The position numbers and the translations under genes were made by a program. The notes under the pieces are model-generated. The model searched no databases. It was not told the origin of the DNA and worked only from the letters and a program-made list of their open reading frames with translations. From Polietes domitor (taxonomy: Eukaryota > Arthropoda > Insecta > Diptera > Muscidae), in NCBI GenBank assembly GCA_947397865.1, contig OX377618.1:155030524-155094523 (forward strand): a stretch of 64,000 nt of DNA, written 5' to 3'. This document shows, piece after piece, positions 34,434 through 46,040 of this stretch. How positions within the stretch are numbered: position 1 is the stretch's first letter; each line of letters starts with the position of its first letter.

Positions 34434-35433
34434 GAACGAAATGAGCTAAGACATCCAAATTTTCCATAAATGTGTCTTATAGTCGTAGATCGGTTGGGAT
34501 TAAAACTAGGCTAAATCGGCCCAAAGGGGAAAATTTTTTCCTCACAAGGGCTAAAAATGTCCATAATAACCCCTAATAGTCTGCAGTATTTAAGCATATT
34601 TTTTCAATGTGTCTGCTTCCACTTACTTGATATTGGCCCTCTGTACCCATTGTATCCCTTGAAAAATAGTACCAACTGAACGGCTACAGCTAGAATGATG
34701 AAATTCTGTATGTATATCCCTCTAATAGCGTAGACACGTAAAATAAAATAAAGTGATCTTAGAACGTCGTACTTTTAAGGGGGTAAAATAGGAAAAACGA
34801 GATACAAATGGTACCAACCAAATGACCGCAGCTAGAATCATGGAAATCGGTGTATAAGTTCCTCTAACGGTATAGTCTCGACTCGACTAAAAAGATTTTT
34901 CCAAATTCATACTTTTTACTTTTACGACAAAATTTAATAAAAATTATAAGAATCCATAGCCACTTGAAAAAACCTTTGACGGGGTGGAAATCATGATAAA
35001 TGATAAATTTCACCACGCCATTTGTAAATAAATTTGCATTCTATTAAATATAGATGCAAAATGGTCTTGAGCCAGGACAATATCCCAATACAAATCAATT
35101 ATAAGAATATTTGTTTTTTGAAACGTGTAAACGTATTGGTAGCCTTATAAGCGTGGTTTGAAATAAAAATATATATAATATATGGAATATTGTCCTTGTT
35201 CAAGACCATTGTGCATCTTAATTTAATAGAACGCAAATTTATTTACAAATGGCATGGTGACATTTATTACTTGGCTGCGGACTATCACGATCATGTGGTA
35301 TGGCTTCGCAGCGACTTTTCAACATCAAGCCCGGCCTCTATAAGGAGGTGATTCTCACAAACAAACGAGAAGCGCAACTCACTTGCCGAATTTCGGCCCG
35401 ACCGAACTTAACTTCGTTTTCACTTGTTTTTTT
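34434..35433 (-). mobile_element. Family B element, truncated copy B7
   Basis: Begins within the 'ccgaacgaaatgagcta' block, shows the family sequence in reverse, and ends GGCCCGACCGAACTTAACTTCGTTTTCACTTG at about 35429. Its middle is replaced by the inverted repeat 35003-35267. Confidence 0.55.
35003..35267. repeat. Inverted repeat with 84-bp arms
   Basis: Arms 35003-35086 and 35184-35267 are reverse complements with about ten mismatches. The 97-bp spacer contains a family B fragment ('cgtattggtagccttataag'). It looks like a fold-back element that captured, or was invaded by, B sequence. Confidence 0.7.
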
Positions 35434-36205
35434 CTGAAATAATAGACCCTTGAAAGCACTTTAAATATAAATGTTGATTATTGTCTTAAATTATTGGACG
35501 TTTGTTGTAATTTTTGTGTTTTTTTTTTCACAGTGACTTTTCGTATTTTGTGGTACTATTTTTTAATAATTGTAATTTTTGTAAAAAGAGTTTAAACATT
35601 TTGACTCTGAAAACCACTCATTAAATTATTTCTTAAATAAGAAATCTTCTTTCGATATTCATCATTTAGGAATCATTCGAAAGGTACTGAAGTATAAATT
35701 TTTCAACTATACGCTACTTGGAAATGGGCGCAATCGGTACATAGGGGAATTTTGTCCCTAACAAGGACAGTTAATACCCCCCATAACTCTTACCTTCGAG
35801 TATGATAGGGTTATCATGCCTCATAACAAAGACAGTTTTTCCTGTACTCGGAGAAATCCTATGAAAATAAGAAGAAATTCTCATCAATTTAAATTGCAAG
35901 AAACTCAAATAATTGAAATCAGAGATTTCACTCTTGTTCTCGTCTTCCCAAGCTACCAAATTTGTACACAAAATTAAAATAATTTAATTCTGCAAAATAT
36001 ATGATTTTAAAGATTTTTAACTCGTGATGTTGCCCATAGGCAACATTGGCAGTGAAAGGTTCAAGTACATTTTTTGAAATTTTGAATCGTGAAATTCGTT
36101 TTATACATTTATCCGACTTCGTAGACTCGGAAAATGAGTTTTCGTAATTTGTACTTTTAGAGTCGTTGTATTAGTAGTCTAAGTCAGTGTCAGTGTTTCT
36201 ATTTA
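35434..36205. other. AT-rich noncoding stretch
   Basis: No gene, repeat terminus or strong structure recognised. The word 'atcattcgaaaggtactga' near 35666 resembles 24025-24045, hinting at a very old repeat. Confidence 0.4.
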
Positions 36206-36845
36206 AAGGGTGATTTTTTAAAAGCTATAGGAAAGTTTTTCAAAAAAAAAAACACATACAATTCAGAAAAATGCATGAAAAATGCATTAAATCTTTATTT
36301 GAATCGATAGCACGGTCCATATAATTTAATGTTTGAAGATTATTTCATGCAAATGTTGACCTTGACTGCGCCTCAAATGGTCCATCCGCTTAGTCCAATT
36401 TTGGCATTTCCACGTTTTTGAGTAACAGAGGCCCAATTGCTGCGAACGGCGACGAATCGATAATTGATGGTCATCATTAACACTGGCCGATACAGCTGCG
36501 ATATTTCTTGATGTTCAGTTCGCACTCTACGTAAGCGTGTTGGTGGTTTAATGGCCAACAATGTAAATTTGGTGCGAAATTTAGTCACAATAGCCCGAAT
36601 AGCCGCTTCAGTGGGTCGATTAAACTGACCATAAAATGAAAGAAGCGCTCGATGAACTTTCTTAACAGAGCACGCATTTTGATAATAAAATTCAATAATT
36701 TGCAAACGTTGTTCGTTTGTAAGACGATTCATGGTTAAATTATAGATCAAACTGAAGATGTTTGACAGTGAAACAAAACACGAAACGTGCGTCAGCTGTT
36801 TAAACCAGTGTTGCCAAAAATATAATAGCAAAAAAATCACCCTTT
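36206..36845 (-). mobile_element. Deleted Tc1/mariner derivative, copy 1 (640 bp)
   Basis: Termini AAGGGTGATTTTTTAA and AAAAAAATCACCCTT are inverted, with TA at the left flank. It shares both ends and the same internal deletion with 51909-52527, so it is a non-autonomous family amplified after the deletion. Confidence 0.85.
36373..36732 (-). pseudogene. Mariner transposase fragment: HTH region, frameshifted
   Basis: Minus-strand ATG at 36732 opens MNRLTNEQRLQIIEFYYQ, continues through RPTEAAIRAIVTKFRTKF and RVRTE, then shifts frame relative to the sister copy at 52414 and ends VTQKRGNAKIGLSGWTI. No catalytic Asp motif is present: the region between the DNA-binding half and the extreme C-terminus has been deleted. 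It cannot act as a transposase. Confidence 0.85.
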
Positions 36846-36894
36846 TACTTTGATTTTTTGTCTAATTAAGGAACGTCCTTAACTTAATGACATT

Positions 36895-37250
36895 TATAAA
36901 AATATGTACCGATCACTTTTTCGCTTCGTTTGTAAAACCTTGAAATATTCATCGGAAACTACATAAAGTATATAAGACGACATAGCCATACCCGTCTGTC
37001 TGTTGAAAGCACGCTAGTTGCTAAACGAAATGAGCAAAGAGGTTAAAATTTTCGTAAATGTGTCTCAAGTTTGCATGTCGGTCAGGATTGAAAGTGGGCG
37101 AAATCGGCCACAAGAACTGAAAATATCCCCTAATATTTAGATTATTTAAGCAATTTTTTGGCAATTTTTGTTTTTTATGCACTTTGTTGTGTATATTCCT
37201 CTTGTAGCGTGAAAGAGGAATGTACACAACGATGTTGATTTTTTATAAAA
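36895..37250 (-). repeat. Family B fragment, strongly diverged (B8)
   Basis: Has 'cgtttgtaaaaccttgaaat', 'catacccgtctgtctgttga' and 'gaaagcacgctag' words in the order of a minus-strand B copy, then 'gtgggcgaaatcggcc', and fades near 37250. Termini absent. Confidence 0.55.
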
Positions 37251-37363
37251 GTTCGATAATAGTAGGGTATTCTAAGAAAATAAAATTTGCTTCGGTGGAA
37301 AAATATTTGCAGTTGATTGAATATATATATCTCAAATCGGATGAAGTGTGGCTTATACCAGTA

Positions 37364-37792
37364 CTATACTAACTGACACATATTTTTTACTGAACCAACA
37401 CTCAGGGGATGTCCCCTATAAATGCAGTGCATTGCGTTGGCGGAAGGAAGGTCAGGTATTGGAAGGAGGAAAAAGGGAGTAGAGTCTGTTGACATCTGTT
37501 TTGAATCTCTGAATATCGTAATTGGAGGGAAAGATATTTGCGGAAGTCGATTCCACATACGGATAGTACGGGCGAAGAACGAATTCATTCTGTAATGTGT
37601 AGTGCGGCCGGCTGTCCAATCGACAACAAATGGGTGAGCGTTCCTGGAGAGTCGCGTATCTCTACCGAACGTTCTCACGGGCGGTATAAGATCACGAATT
37701 TCCGAAGAACAAACACCATGAAAGTATCGATAGAACAATGACGCACAACCAACATTACAACGGTGTTCAAGGGAGACAATAGAAACGGTCAA
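37364..37792 (-). pseudogene. Non-LTR retrotransposon ORF2 C-terminal remnant
   Basis: The minus-strand frame reads SLEHRCNVGCASLFYRYFHG, then IRDLIPPVRTFGRDTRLS, NSFFARTIRMWNRLPQ and FPPITIFRDSKQ. This is the typical tail of non-LTR reverse transcriptases after the thumb: a Cys/Leu-rich helix, 'FYRYFHG', 'SFF.RT...WN.LP' and 'FP...'. No RT palm motif is present, so only the end of an ORF2 survives. The left edge of the 2.2-kb duplication (37504) cuts through it: the second copy at 39692 lacks everything after IFRD. Clade not determined. Confidence 0.75.
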
Positions 37793-37913
37793 ATAGCTCC
37801 AGTGATGAAGCTGCCATATTTAGTGTTGGGCTGAAGCTATATTTAGTGTTGGGCTGTGTTATTAATTTAAAATCATCATTACGGACACGACAAAGTTCAA
37901 CTGCCTATACTCA

Positions 37914-39432
37914 ACAAGTAAAAACGGCGTTAAGTTCGGCCGGGCCGATCTTTATATACCCTCCACCATTCCACAGAGGCTATCGATTTTCATAGAAGTG
38001 CAGTAATATTACAGGAAAAAAATTTCAATATAGCCAAACCAAAACAAATACAATATTGAAAAAAAATATATAAATAAATATAAGACACGGCTACCACTAC
38101 GTTTATACTATATATATATATATATATATATGTATATGTATATGTATAATACTTCAAGTCAATGCAATAAAGAAATATTCTTATATTTATATTTTCAAAA
38201 AAGCTTAAATACCATAAATATTGGTAGGTAGTGGGTGTTACAGTTGGTTTTATTTCCATTCTATATTAATTCCAAAAGTACAAATTTTGAAAATTCATTC
38301 TCACGTACATAGCGCAAAATAACTTAACTTTATAATTCAACCAATTTTTGCCGTAAAAGTTCGAATTTGGAAAACTCTTTTTATTTTGCGTGTCTATGCA
38401 GTCAGAGCAATGTATATACTAAATTCCATTATTCTAGTTGCGGCCATTTGGTTGGTACCATTTTTATCCCCCTTTTCCCATTATACCCCCTTAAGAGTAC
38501 GACTTTCTAAAATCCCTTTATTTTACCTGTCTACGCAATTAGAGGGATGTACAAACCGAATTGTATCGATCTAAAGGGTGTCCCAAGAAGAGCGCAATTT
38601 TTTAATTTTAAATAAAACACAGATATTTAAGAAAAAATCGTGAAACTTTATACTTCGAATGTTGCCAGATTTAAAAATTGCGTTCTTCTTGGGACTCCCT
38701 TTAGCTGTGGCAGTACTATAATGGTACTATTTTTACCCCTCTGTACAAATTATATCCCTTGAAAGTATGAATATGGAAAAAACCTTTTATTTTTCCTGTT
38801 TACACAGTCAAAGGAAAGTATACTCCGAATTTCATGACTCCAGCTGCGTTCATTTGGTTGGTACTATTTTATCCCCTTTTTCTATTTTGAACCCAAAAAG
38901 TACGAATTTCGCAAAATCAGTTTATTTTCCATAGTTTCCATACATAGTCAGAGGAATGTATACTCCGAATTTCATTATTCTAGGTGCAGCCGTTTGATTG
39001 GTATTATTTTTATCCCTCTATTCCCATTTTACCCCTTAAAAGTACGAATTTGGAAAAAATACTTTTATATTATGTATCTACTCAATTAGACAAGCAGACA
39101 TATTGAAAAAATATGCTTAAATACTCTAACATATTAGGGGATATTATGGGTATTTTTAGTCCTTATGAGGGAAAATTTTCCCCTTTGGGCCGATTTCGCC
39201 CAGTTTCAATCCCAACCGATCTACGACTATAAGACGCATGGAAAATTTGAACGTTTTAGCTCCTTTGGTTTAGATGCTAGCGTGCTTTCAACAGACGGAC
39301 AGACGGACGGACATCGCTAGATCGTCTTAACATTTTATGACGATCAAGAATATATATACTTTATATGGTCTCAGGTCGATATTTCAAGGTGTTACAAAGG
39401 GAATGAAAAAGTTCCTGGGGGTGGAGGATATA
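37914..39432 (+). mobile_element. Family B element in duplication copy 1 (B9)
   Basis: Starts CAAGTAAAAACGG. Its palindrome reads AGTTCGGCCGGGCCGATCT, with one mismatch. It runs to GGGGGTGGAGGATATAA. A TA microsatellite lies at 38109-38130. The 128-bp mariner MITE is inserted at 38574. Confidence 0.7.
38574..38701 (-). mobile_element. 128-bp mariner MITE
   Basis: Consists of only the two ends of the 18089-18984 mariner joined together, in inverse orientation: AAGGGTGTCCCAAGAAG at the left, its complement at the right, TA on both sides. No coding sequence. Confidence 0.88.
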
Positions 39433-39689
39433 AAAAGGTAAATATCAGCCTTAAGTTGTTTTAATGTTGTATTAAAGGTCAGGTTGAAATCTGTATAAAA
39501 ACACAAACTCCCACATTATTCTTTTTTTGCTCTGGCAGCAATAACAATTTCATATTTTGCCCAACGAAAGCGAGAAAAAATTTCTTCAAAATAAATGAAA
39601 GAACAGCACATAGAAATTTTTCGTTAGATGTCGTAATTTGGGTTACAGTAGACAGAATAGACATGTTATCATAGAAATTGTGAACAATT

Positions 39690-39980
39690 TTAATCTCTGA
39701 ATATCGTAATTGGAGGGAAAGATATTTGCGGAAGTCGATTCCACATACGGATAGTACGGGCGAAGAACGAATTCATTCTGTAATGTGTAGTGCGGCCGGC
39801 TGTCCAATCGACAACAAATGGGTGAGCGTTCCTGGAGAGTCGCGTATCTCTACCGAACGTTCTCACGGGCGGTATAAGATCACGAATTTCCGAAGAACAA
39901 ACACCATGAAAGTATCGATAGAACAATGACGCACAACCAACATTACAACGGTGTTCAAGGGAGACAATAGAAACGGTCAA
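39690..39980 (-). pseudogene. Non-LTR ORF2 tail, duplicated copy
   Basis: Duplicate of the remnant at 37364-37792, identical in translation up to ITIFRD, where the duplication junction truncates it. Confidence 0.75.
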
Positions 39981-40102
39981 ATAGCTCCAGTGATGAAGCT
40001 GCCATATTTAGTGTTGGGCTGAAGCTATATTTAGTGTTGGGCTGTGTTATTAATTTAAAATCATCATTACGGACACGACAAAGTTCAACTGCCTATACTC
40101 AA

Positions 40103-40293
40103 CAAGTAAAAACGGCGTTAAGTTCGGCCGGGCCGATCTTTATATACCCTCCACCATTCCACAGAGGCTATCGATTTTCATAGAAGTGCAGTAATATTAC
40201 AGGAAAAAAATTTCAATATAGCCAAACCAAAACAAATACAATATTGAAAAAAAATATATAAATAAATATAAGACACGGCTACCACTACGTTTA

Positions 40294-40355
<62 letters not shown>

Positions 40356-41641
40356 GTATATGTATAATACTTCAAGTCAATGCAATAAAGAAATATTCTT
40401 ATATTTATATTTTCAAAAAAGCTTAAATACCATAAATATTGGTAGGTAGTGGGTGTTACAGTTGGTTTTATTTCCATTCTATATTAATTCCAAAAGTACA
40501 AATTTTGAAAATTCATTCTCACGTACATAGCGCAAAATAACTTAACTTTATAATTCAACCAATTTTTGCCGTAAAAGTTCGAATTTGGAAAACTCTTTTT
40601 ATTTTGCGTGTCTATGCAGCCAGAGCAATGTATATACTAAATTCCATTATTCTAGTTGCGGCCATTTGGTTGGTACCATTTTTATCCCCCTTTTCCCATT
40701 ATACCCCCTTAAGAGTACGACTTTCTAAAATCCCTTTATTTTACCTGTCTACGCAATTAGAGGGATGTACAAACCGAATTGTATCGATCTAAAGGGTGTC
40801 CCTAGAAGAGCGCAATTTTTTAATTTTAAATAAAACACAGATATTTAAGAAAAAATCGTGAAACTTTATACTTCGAATGTTGCCAGATTTAAAAATTGCG
40901 TTCTTCTTGGGACTCCCTTTAGCTGTGGCAGTACTATAATGGTACTATTTTTACCCCTCTGTACAAATTATATCCCTTGAAAGTATGAATATGGAAAAAA
41001 ACCTTTTATTTTTCCTGTCTACACAGTCAAAGGAAAGTATACTCCGAATTTCATGACTCCAGCTGCGTTCATTTGGTTGGTACTATTTTATCCCCTTTTT
41101 CTATTTTGAACCCAAAAAGTACGAATTTCGAAAAATCAGTTCATTTTCCGTGTCTACACAGTCAGAGGAATGTATACTCCGAATTTCATTATTCTAGGTG
41201 CAGCCGTTTGATTGGTATTATTTTTATCCCTCTATTCCCATTTTACCCCTTAAAAGTACGAATTTGGAAAAAATACTTTTATATTATGTATCTACTCAAT
41301 TTGACAAGCAGACATATTGAAAAAATATGCTTAAATACTCTAACATATTAGGGGATATTATGGGTATTTTTAGTCCTTATGAGGGAAAATTTTCCCCTTT
41401 GGGCCGATTTCGCCCAGTTTCAATCCCAACCGATCTACGACTATAAGACGCATGGAAAATTTGAACGTTTTAGCTCCTTTGGTTTAGATGCTAGCGTGCT
41501 TTCAACAGACGGACAGACGGACGGACATCGCTAGATCGTCTTAGCATTTTATGACGATCAAGAATATATATACTTTATATGGTCTCAGGTCGATATTTCA
41601 AGGTGTTACAAATGAAAAAGTTCCTGGGGGTGGAGGATATA
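40103..41641 (+). mobile_element. Family B element in duplication copy 2 (B10)
   Basis: Same as the copy at 37914 except for a longer TA run (about 40297-40349), a changed stretch near 41140-41160 that resembles the family norm more closely than copy 1 does, and a five-base deletion near the end. Confidence 0.7.
40792..40919 (-). mobile_element. 128-bp mariner MITE, duplicated copy
   Basis: Same insertion point and length as 38574-38701, with a change near the left end (GTCCCTAGAAG). Its presence in both copies shows it predates the 2.2-kb duplication. Confidence 0.88.
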
Positions 41642-42156
41642 AAAAGGTAAATATCAGCCTTAAGTTGTTTTAATGTTGTATTAAAGGTCAGGTTGAAATC
41701 TGTATAAAAACACAAACTCCCACATTATTCTTTTTTTGCTCTGGCAGCAATAACAATTTCATATTTTGCCCAACGAAAGCGAGAAAAAATTTCTTCAAAA
41801 TAAATGAAAGAACAGCACATAGAAATGTTTCGTTAGATGTCGTAATTTGGGTTACAGTAGACAGAATAGACATGTTATCATAGAAATTGTGAACAATTTT
41901 AACAAATTTAACGAATCATAAAACTACAACCTAAGCTGGCGCTAAATTAATACGCAATTTTGGGTAAAAGTTTTGAAGTAGAACATCCTGAAAAATAAAG
42001 ATACGTTTTTAAGGCAATCGCACGCTTATCATACCCTACCCTCGTATTTGCATAGAATATCTGCCAATGTACCCACACGTGGCAAGAAATATGGCTGCCT
42101 GCAGGCCCGTGCGCAGTATTTTCCCCCGGTGGGTGTGGGAGGTGGGTTTTCATCTA

Positions 42157-43143
42157 CACTCATAAAAATGTTAACCCTATAATGAGTTAAAATTAACTAA
42201 AATTTAGGAAACCAAGTACATTTTTACTAAATATAAGTAGAATTTTTTCTGAAATTTTCCTAAATCTAAGTAAATTTTTCCTAAAACCTAATAACTTTTT
42301 ACTAAATTTAAGCAAAACTTTCCTAAAACTAAGTAAATTTTTACTAAATCTTAGTAAAATTTTGCTGAAAATTTCCTAAAACTAAGTAAATGTTTACTCA
42401 AATCAAGTAAATATTTTCTCAAACTGAAGACAATTTTGCTGATTTTTTCCTCAAAACGAGTAAATTTTTACTTAAACTGAGGAAAATTTTCTTTGATACA
42501 AGGAAAAAAGGTGCAATTCAAGTAAGACCAATTTAACTAAAAAAATCAAACAAATAGTTTTGCTTCAGAGTATGCAGAACTGATACAAACAATGACAACA
42601 TGAAATATTTCTCAAAAGTTTCATGATACCACTGCCATAAGGAGTTGAGCTATTACTCCATGATTGTTGCGAAGGCAGGATAAGCGCCTTCGCAGTGGTT
42701 GTTTAGAATAATTCATAAAGTATTTAAGAAATAAGTCTCTGCAAACCAACGAGAATTGCTTCTTTGATTAATATTCACTATTTTTTAAACGATTTCAAAT
42801 GTTTTTTATAAGTTCATTAATACTTAAATGTATGAAGAACTCGGCATAAATTTCAGTAAACATTTTAACTTCATTTTAAAAAAAACTCATTTTTAAGTTA
42901 AAATTTCCTAAATGGAATTTTTTCCATACAAAAAATTTCAGATTTTTTTCTCACTTAAAACTTAAAACATAAGTTTGAATTTACTCAATTGTAAGAATTT
43001 TTTATTAGATCCAAAGAAATGTTTTTAAGTAAATCTACTACCCTATTTCTAGTAAATGAACTATTTACTATGGCTTTGGAAGAAGGAAACTTTACTCATA
43101 CTTAGTTAATTTTCCAACTTTTTAGGAAATTTTACTGGAGCGT
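42157..43143 (+). mobile_element. Family F inverted-terminal element, right-truncated
   Basis: Left end CACTCATAAAAATGTT. The sequence 42185-42545 is a degenerate string of 'aagtaaattttt.ctaaa' words about 20-25 bp apart. From 42590 on it matches 58160-58712, whose right end AACATTTTTCTGAGTG is inverted to this left end. This copy breaks off near 43143 before that terminus. No coding frame. Confidence 0.6.
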
Positions 43144-43251
43144 TTGGAAACCACTCATATTTTATTGCCAGGATCTTCGAGAAATATTTTGATAGATTCG
43201 TCCGACGAACATTGTCGGCAAAATTGCATTTCAGTAATCCATCTATCAGTA

Positions 43252-43623
43252 CACTCAAAGGAATATGTCAGTAAAAGAAAGCAGAAAGACTACTGAAAGA
43301 TCAGATTTTCTGCTGTTAAAAAAGAGACAGCAGATTTGTATATGCTGAGATGGTAAACAGCTGTTTGCTGTTTTTAGAAATTATATGATACGCATTTGTC
43401 CCAAGCTAATATAAAAGAAACTCGCTTATGAACGCTTATCTATTTTTATTTTTTAATTAACAACAGCCAATTTTAGCAGACTTCAAACTCTTTAGCAGTG
43501 TGAATGGTGATGTAAGATTGCAGAAAACTGCTGTTATGCCAAAAAGCAGCTGTAATAGCAGAAGTGTCTGCTGATACGCAGCAGACAATCACTGCTTTTA
43601 TTAACAGACTTGTTCTCTAAGTG
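43252..43623. mobile_element. 372-bp MITE with TA target duplication
   Basis: Ends CACTCAAAGGAATATGTC and the inverted ...TGTTCTCTAAGTG, flanked by TA (43250-43251 and 43624-43625). Rich in CAGCAG/CTGCTG words. A related locus at about 11675-11790 continues through this point without the element, which supports the boundaries. Confidence 0.8.
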
Positions 43624-43779
43624 TAGAACTTTTTTTAAATAGTTGCTTGAAATTACATACATACATATCGAGGCCTTATATTCATAAACATAACATTTCA
43701 GGAGAGCGAAAAAACTGATTTTCTATTTAATATGAAGAGAAATTATTAATCGTTCTTCTACAGTTTAATCTAAAAATTT

Positions 43780-44410
43780 GATATAAAGAAAATGATGGAA
43801 TTTGATAGTACGATATGCCCTAAATCTAGAAAAATGTTTTAAACAAAATCGTTGTAGCGAATTATAACCTTCGGTTTTATGCTGCTCCATTGTTGAACTA
43901 TTTTATTTCTATTATTTTTATGTTCATAGCCACTTATGCAGTCACAAACTTACGTGCCAAATCAGAAAATTAAAAAAATGGCTTTGGAAAAAAATCTTTT
44001 CCAAATTTATATGACAGATGACATCCAAATCTAAGAATAGTTTGGCGTCAAAAACTCATTGTCGAGAAAATGGTTCATAGCCACTTTTGAATATAAGCCC
44101 CCGATATATATATATATTGAAGAAATATTACACAAAAAACGATCAAATTCCTTGGCGATAAACTCTCCAGTCCCGCATTTTTTCTATGATTGGATATGCT
44201 TTTTGACAAAGTATGGGTCTAAATAGGATGTCTAAAGAGTTTTGGGGTTTTTAATTTATATAGGACATGAGTAAAAGAATGTTTATTCAAAATCTTTATA
44301 CGCATGTTCCGATTAAATAAAAAATATTTGGAAATGTTTCTACATTTTTATAATCCTAAATATGTATAAATTCGAATAACAAATACATATTTTTTGTATT
44401 CGATGAAATG
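43780..44410 (+). repeat. Dispersed repeat C, copy 2
   Basis: Inverse match to 1-130 and 1360-1690. Uninterrupted here except for a short TA-rich segment near 44105-44117. No gene recognised. Confidence 0.65.
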
Positions 44411-44892
44411 CAAGAAGAAACAACTAGAAATTTTAATTCCAAAAAACCAAATAATTGGTATTTTAGAGTTTCGTTTTCCTACGTAGATCCAAGTTACTAA
44501 ATTTGTTATTTCTCTTTTGAATAATACTTGTTACATATATACAAAAAATACTTACTTTGAAAAATATTTGACATAAGTGATAAATATAACAGAAATATTA
44601 TTAAGTTAAACTCATTTCTTATTGTTTCGCAATTTTAAAGTAGATTTTAAAATAGAGACCTAGACGCAGAGAAAAATGCATTTCGTAGAAACGAAATTTT
44701 AGACACGTGATCATCGTTTTTTTTTGGAAAAATTAGTTTGTTTGCGGTAAACATGTCATCAGTTGTTGTAAATGAACAAAGAGAAATAAGTTTATGTATA
44801 TCAAACAGTTTTCTTCGTATGTCGAAATGGATTTGTATTATAATTGCAAACTCCCAAAACATTGGAAGTAACAGAAACCGTCGTTGTTGCAT
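44411..44892. other. AT-rich noncoding stretch
   Basis: No repeat family or gene recognised. Open frames on both strands (about 60-100 codons) overlap one another and have no motif. Confidence 0.4.
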
Positions 44893-45485
44893 CTGTGATG
44901 AAAATAGGACACATCGGTTCTGATTTAGATACAGCTCCATAAAAATGTCCAATCGCAAATGTTACATCTTAGCGCTCTACAAGCATCAAGCAAATTATTT
45001 GCTTTTATTAAGAATATTTTAGATTTCATTATGATATCACAGTGATTCTTATCTGCACTTTTTTAAAATTACTAAACGATTTTGTTATTAAATTTCCAAT
45101 TAAAAGTTCAAAAGATATAGCTCTAGTCGAATGTCAAGAAGTGGTATCGGTTAATAAAAATGAAAATTTTCCGAACAATTTGGTGTCCATTAGCGAAATT
45201 AGCACTACACAATCTTGAAATTGGCACAATTCGTTTAGTTTGTTTGTATTTTTCATAACCTTTGTCCGAAATTCAAAAAAGTGTCCACGATTTTTTATTT
45301 AATTTTCATGTTTTCATGATTTTACTGCAAAATTACCATTTCAGACGAGTTATTTTAAAAAGACCTTAAAAATTCTATATTTTATTGCTTCAGAAAGTCT
45401 AGAAGGTTTTAAAAAGTATATGTTCGAAACCTCTCTAGGGGGGGGTTTGAACCCCCAAACCCCCCCCCTGCGCACGGCCCTGGCT
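44893..45485. repeat. Dispersed repeat D, copy 2, with family A edge
   Basis: Starts with family A-like sequence shared with 25786-25845, then the D sequence. It ends in a G-run/C-run palindromic block (about 45436-45470) followed by TGCGCACGGCCCTGG. The same composite order as at 25786-26190 implies they spread together. Confidence 0.6.
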
Positions 45486-45881
45486 GCCTGACAACCCTCT
45501 AACAGTGCATATTTGTTTACTTGTGAATGGATATGTACGAACGTTTTTTGTTTTATTTTTGAAAAGCACACTTCTAGGAGCACATTCACACAGAAACCTG
45601 TTCGGCTTTAAAATATTCATTTTTTGTGTCTAAATGTTTTCACAGTTGCTAAGCAAATGTTTATTGTAGTAATTGTAAAGAATACAACATCCAAGAGAAT
45701 GTATTTTGTAAAGAATAAAATAAAGAATGCAAATATTAAAAACAAAATTCTAAAAATATTTAACACAAGATTTAAGAAGTGCCAGAGAAACTATGGTTAT
45801 TGCTAATCAACATGGCGCAGTGATTTCAATTCGTTTTTATACCCTCCACCTCCAGGATGGGGGTATATTCACTTTGTCATT

Positions 45882-45892
45882 CCGTTTGTAAC
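45882..45892 (+). repeat. Target-site duplication, left copy
   Basis: CCGTTTGTAAC before the non-LTR element is repeated directly after its tail at 51095-51105. Other B copies have this sequence once, so it defines the insertion ends. Confidence 0.92.
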
Positions 45893-45919
45893 GGGAGCTC
45901 GACAATCGTTCGATGAGTA

Positions 45920-45928
45920 CGGACGTGC
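45920..45928 (+). promoter_or_regulatory. Possible downstream promoter element of the non-LTR element
   Basis: GGACGTG lies at about +29 to +35 from the element's first base. Internal promoters of fly jockey, Doc, F and I elements use a downstream element of this kind (RGWYV, often GACGTG) near +28 to +32. The position fits within one base. No function is shown here. Confidence 0.5.
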
Positions 45929-46040
45929 TTTTATTCTCCTGTCAAAAAAAAAAAATAATTATAAAAATTGGAAATTTGAAAATATGAAAATTTTTCGAAT
46001 TTGAACTTTTGTGTGAAGAATTAACGAATTATATTTTGTG

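Larger units (their letters stand above)
37504..41902 (+). repeat. 2.2-kb tandem duplication (37504-39691 and 39692-41902)
   Basis: Two almost identical direct copies, offset 2188 bp at the left, 2218 after a TA run that is about 30 bp longer in copy 2, and 2209 at the right. Each contains an RT tail, a B element and a 128-bp mariner MITE. The junctions share 'TTTT.AA'. Only a few point changes separate them. A very recent duplication, or an assembly artefact from two haplotypes. Confidence 0.92.

Noticed and set aside
44647..44958. 103-codon minus-strand frame
   Set aside because: It runs into dispersed repeat D/A sequence at one end and has no motif; likely chance.
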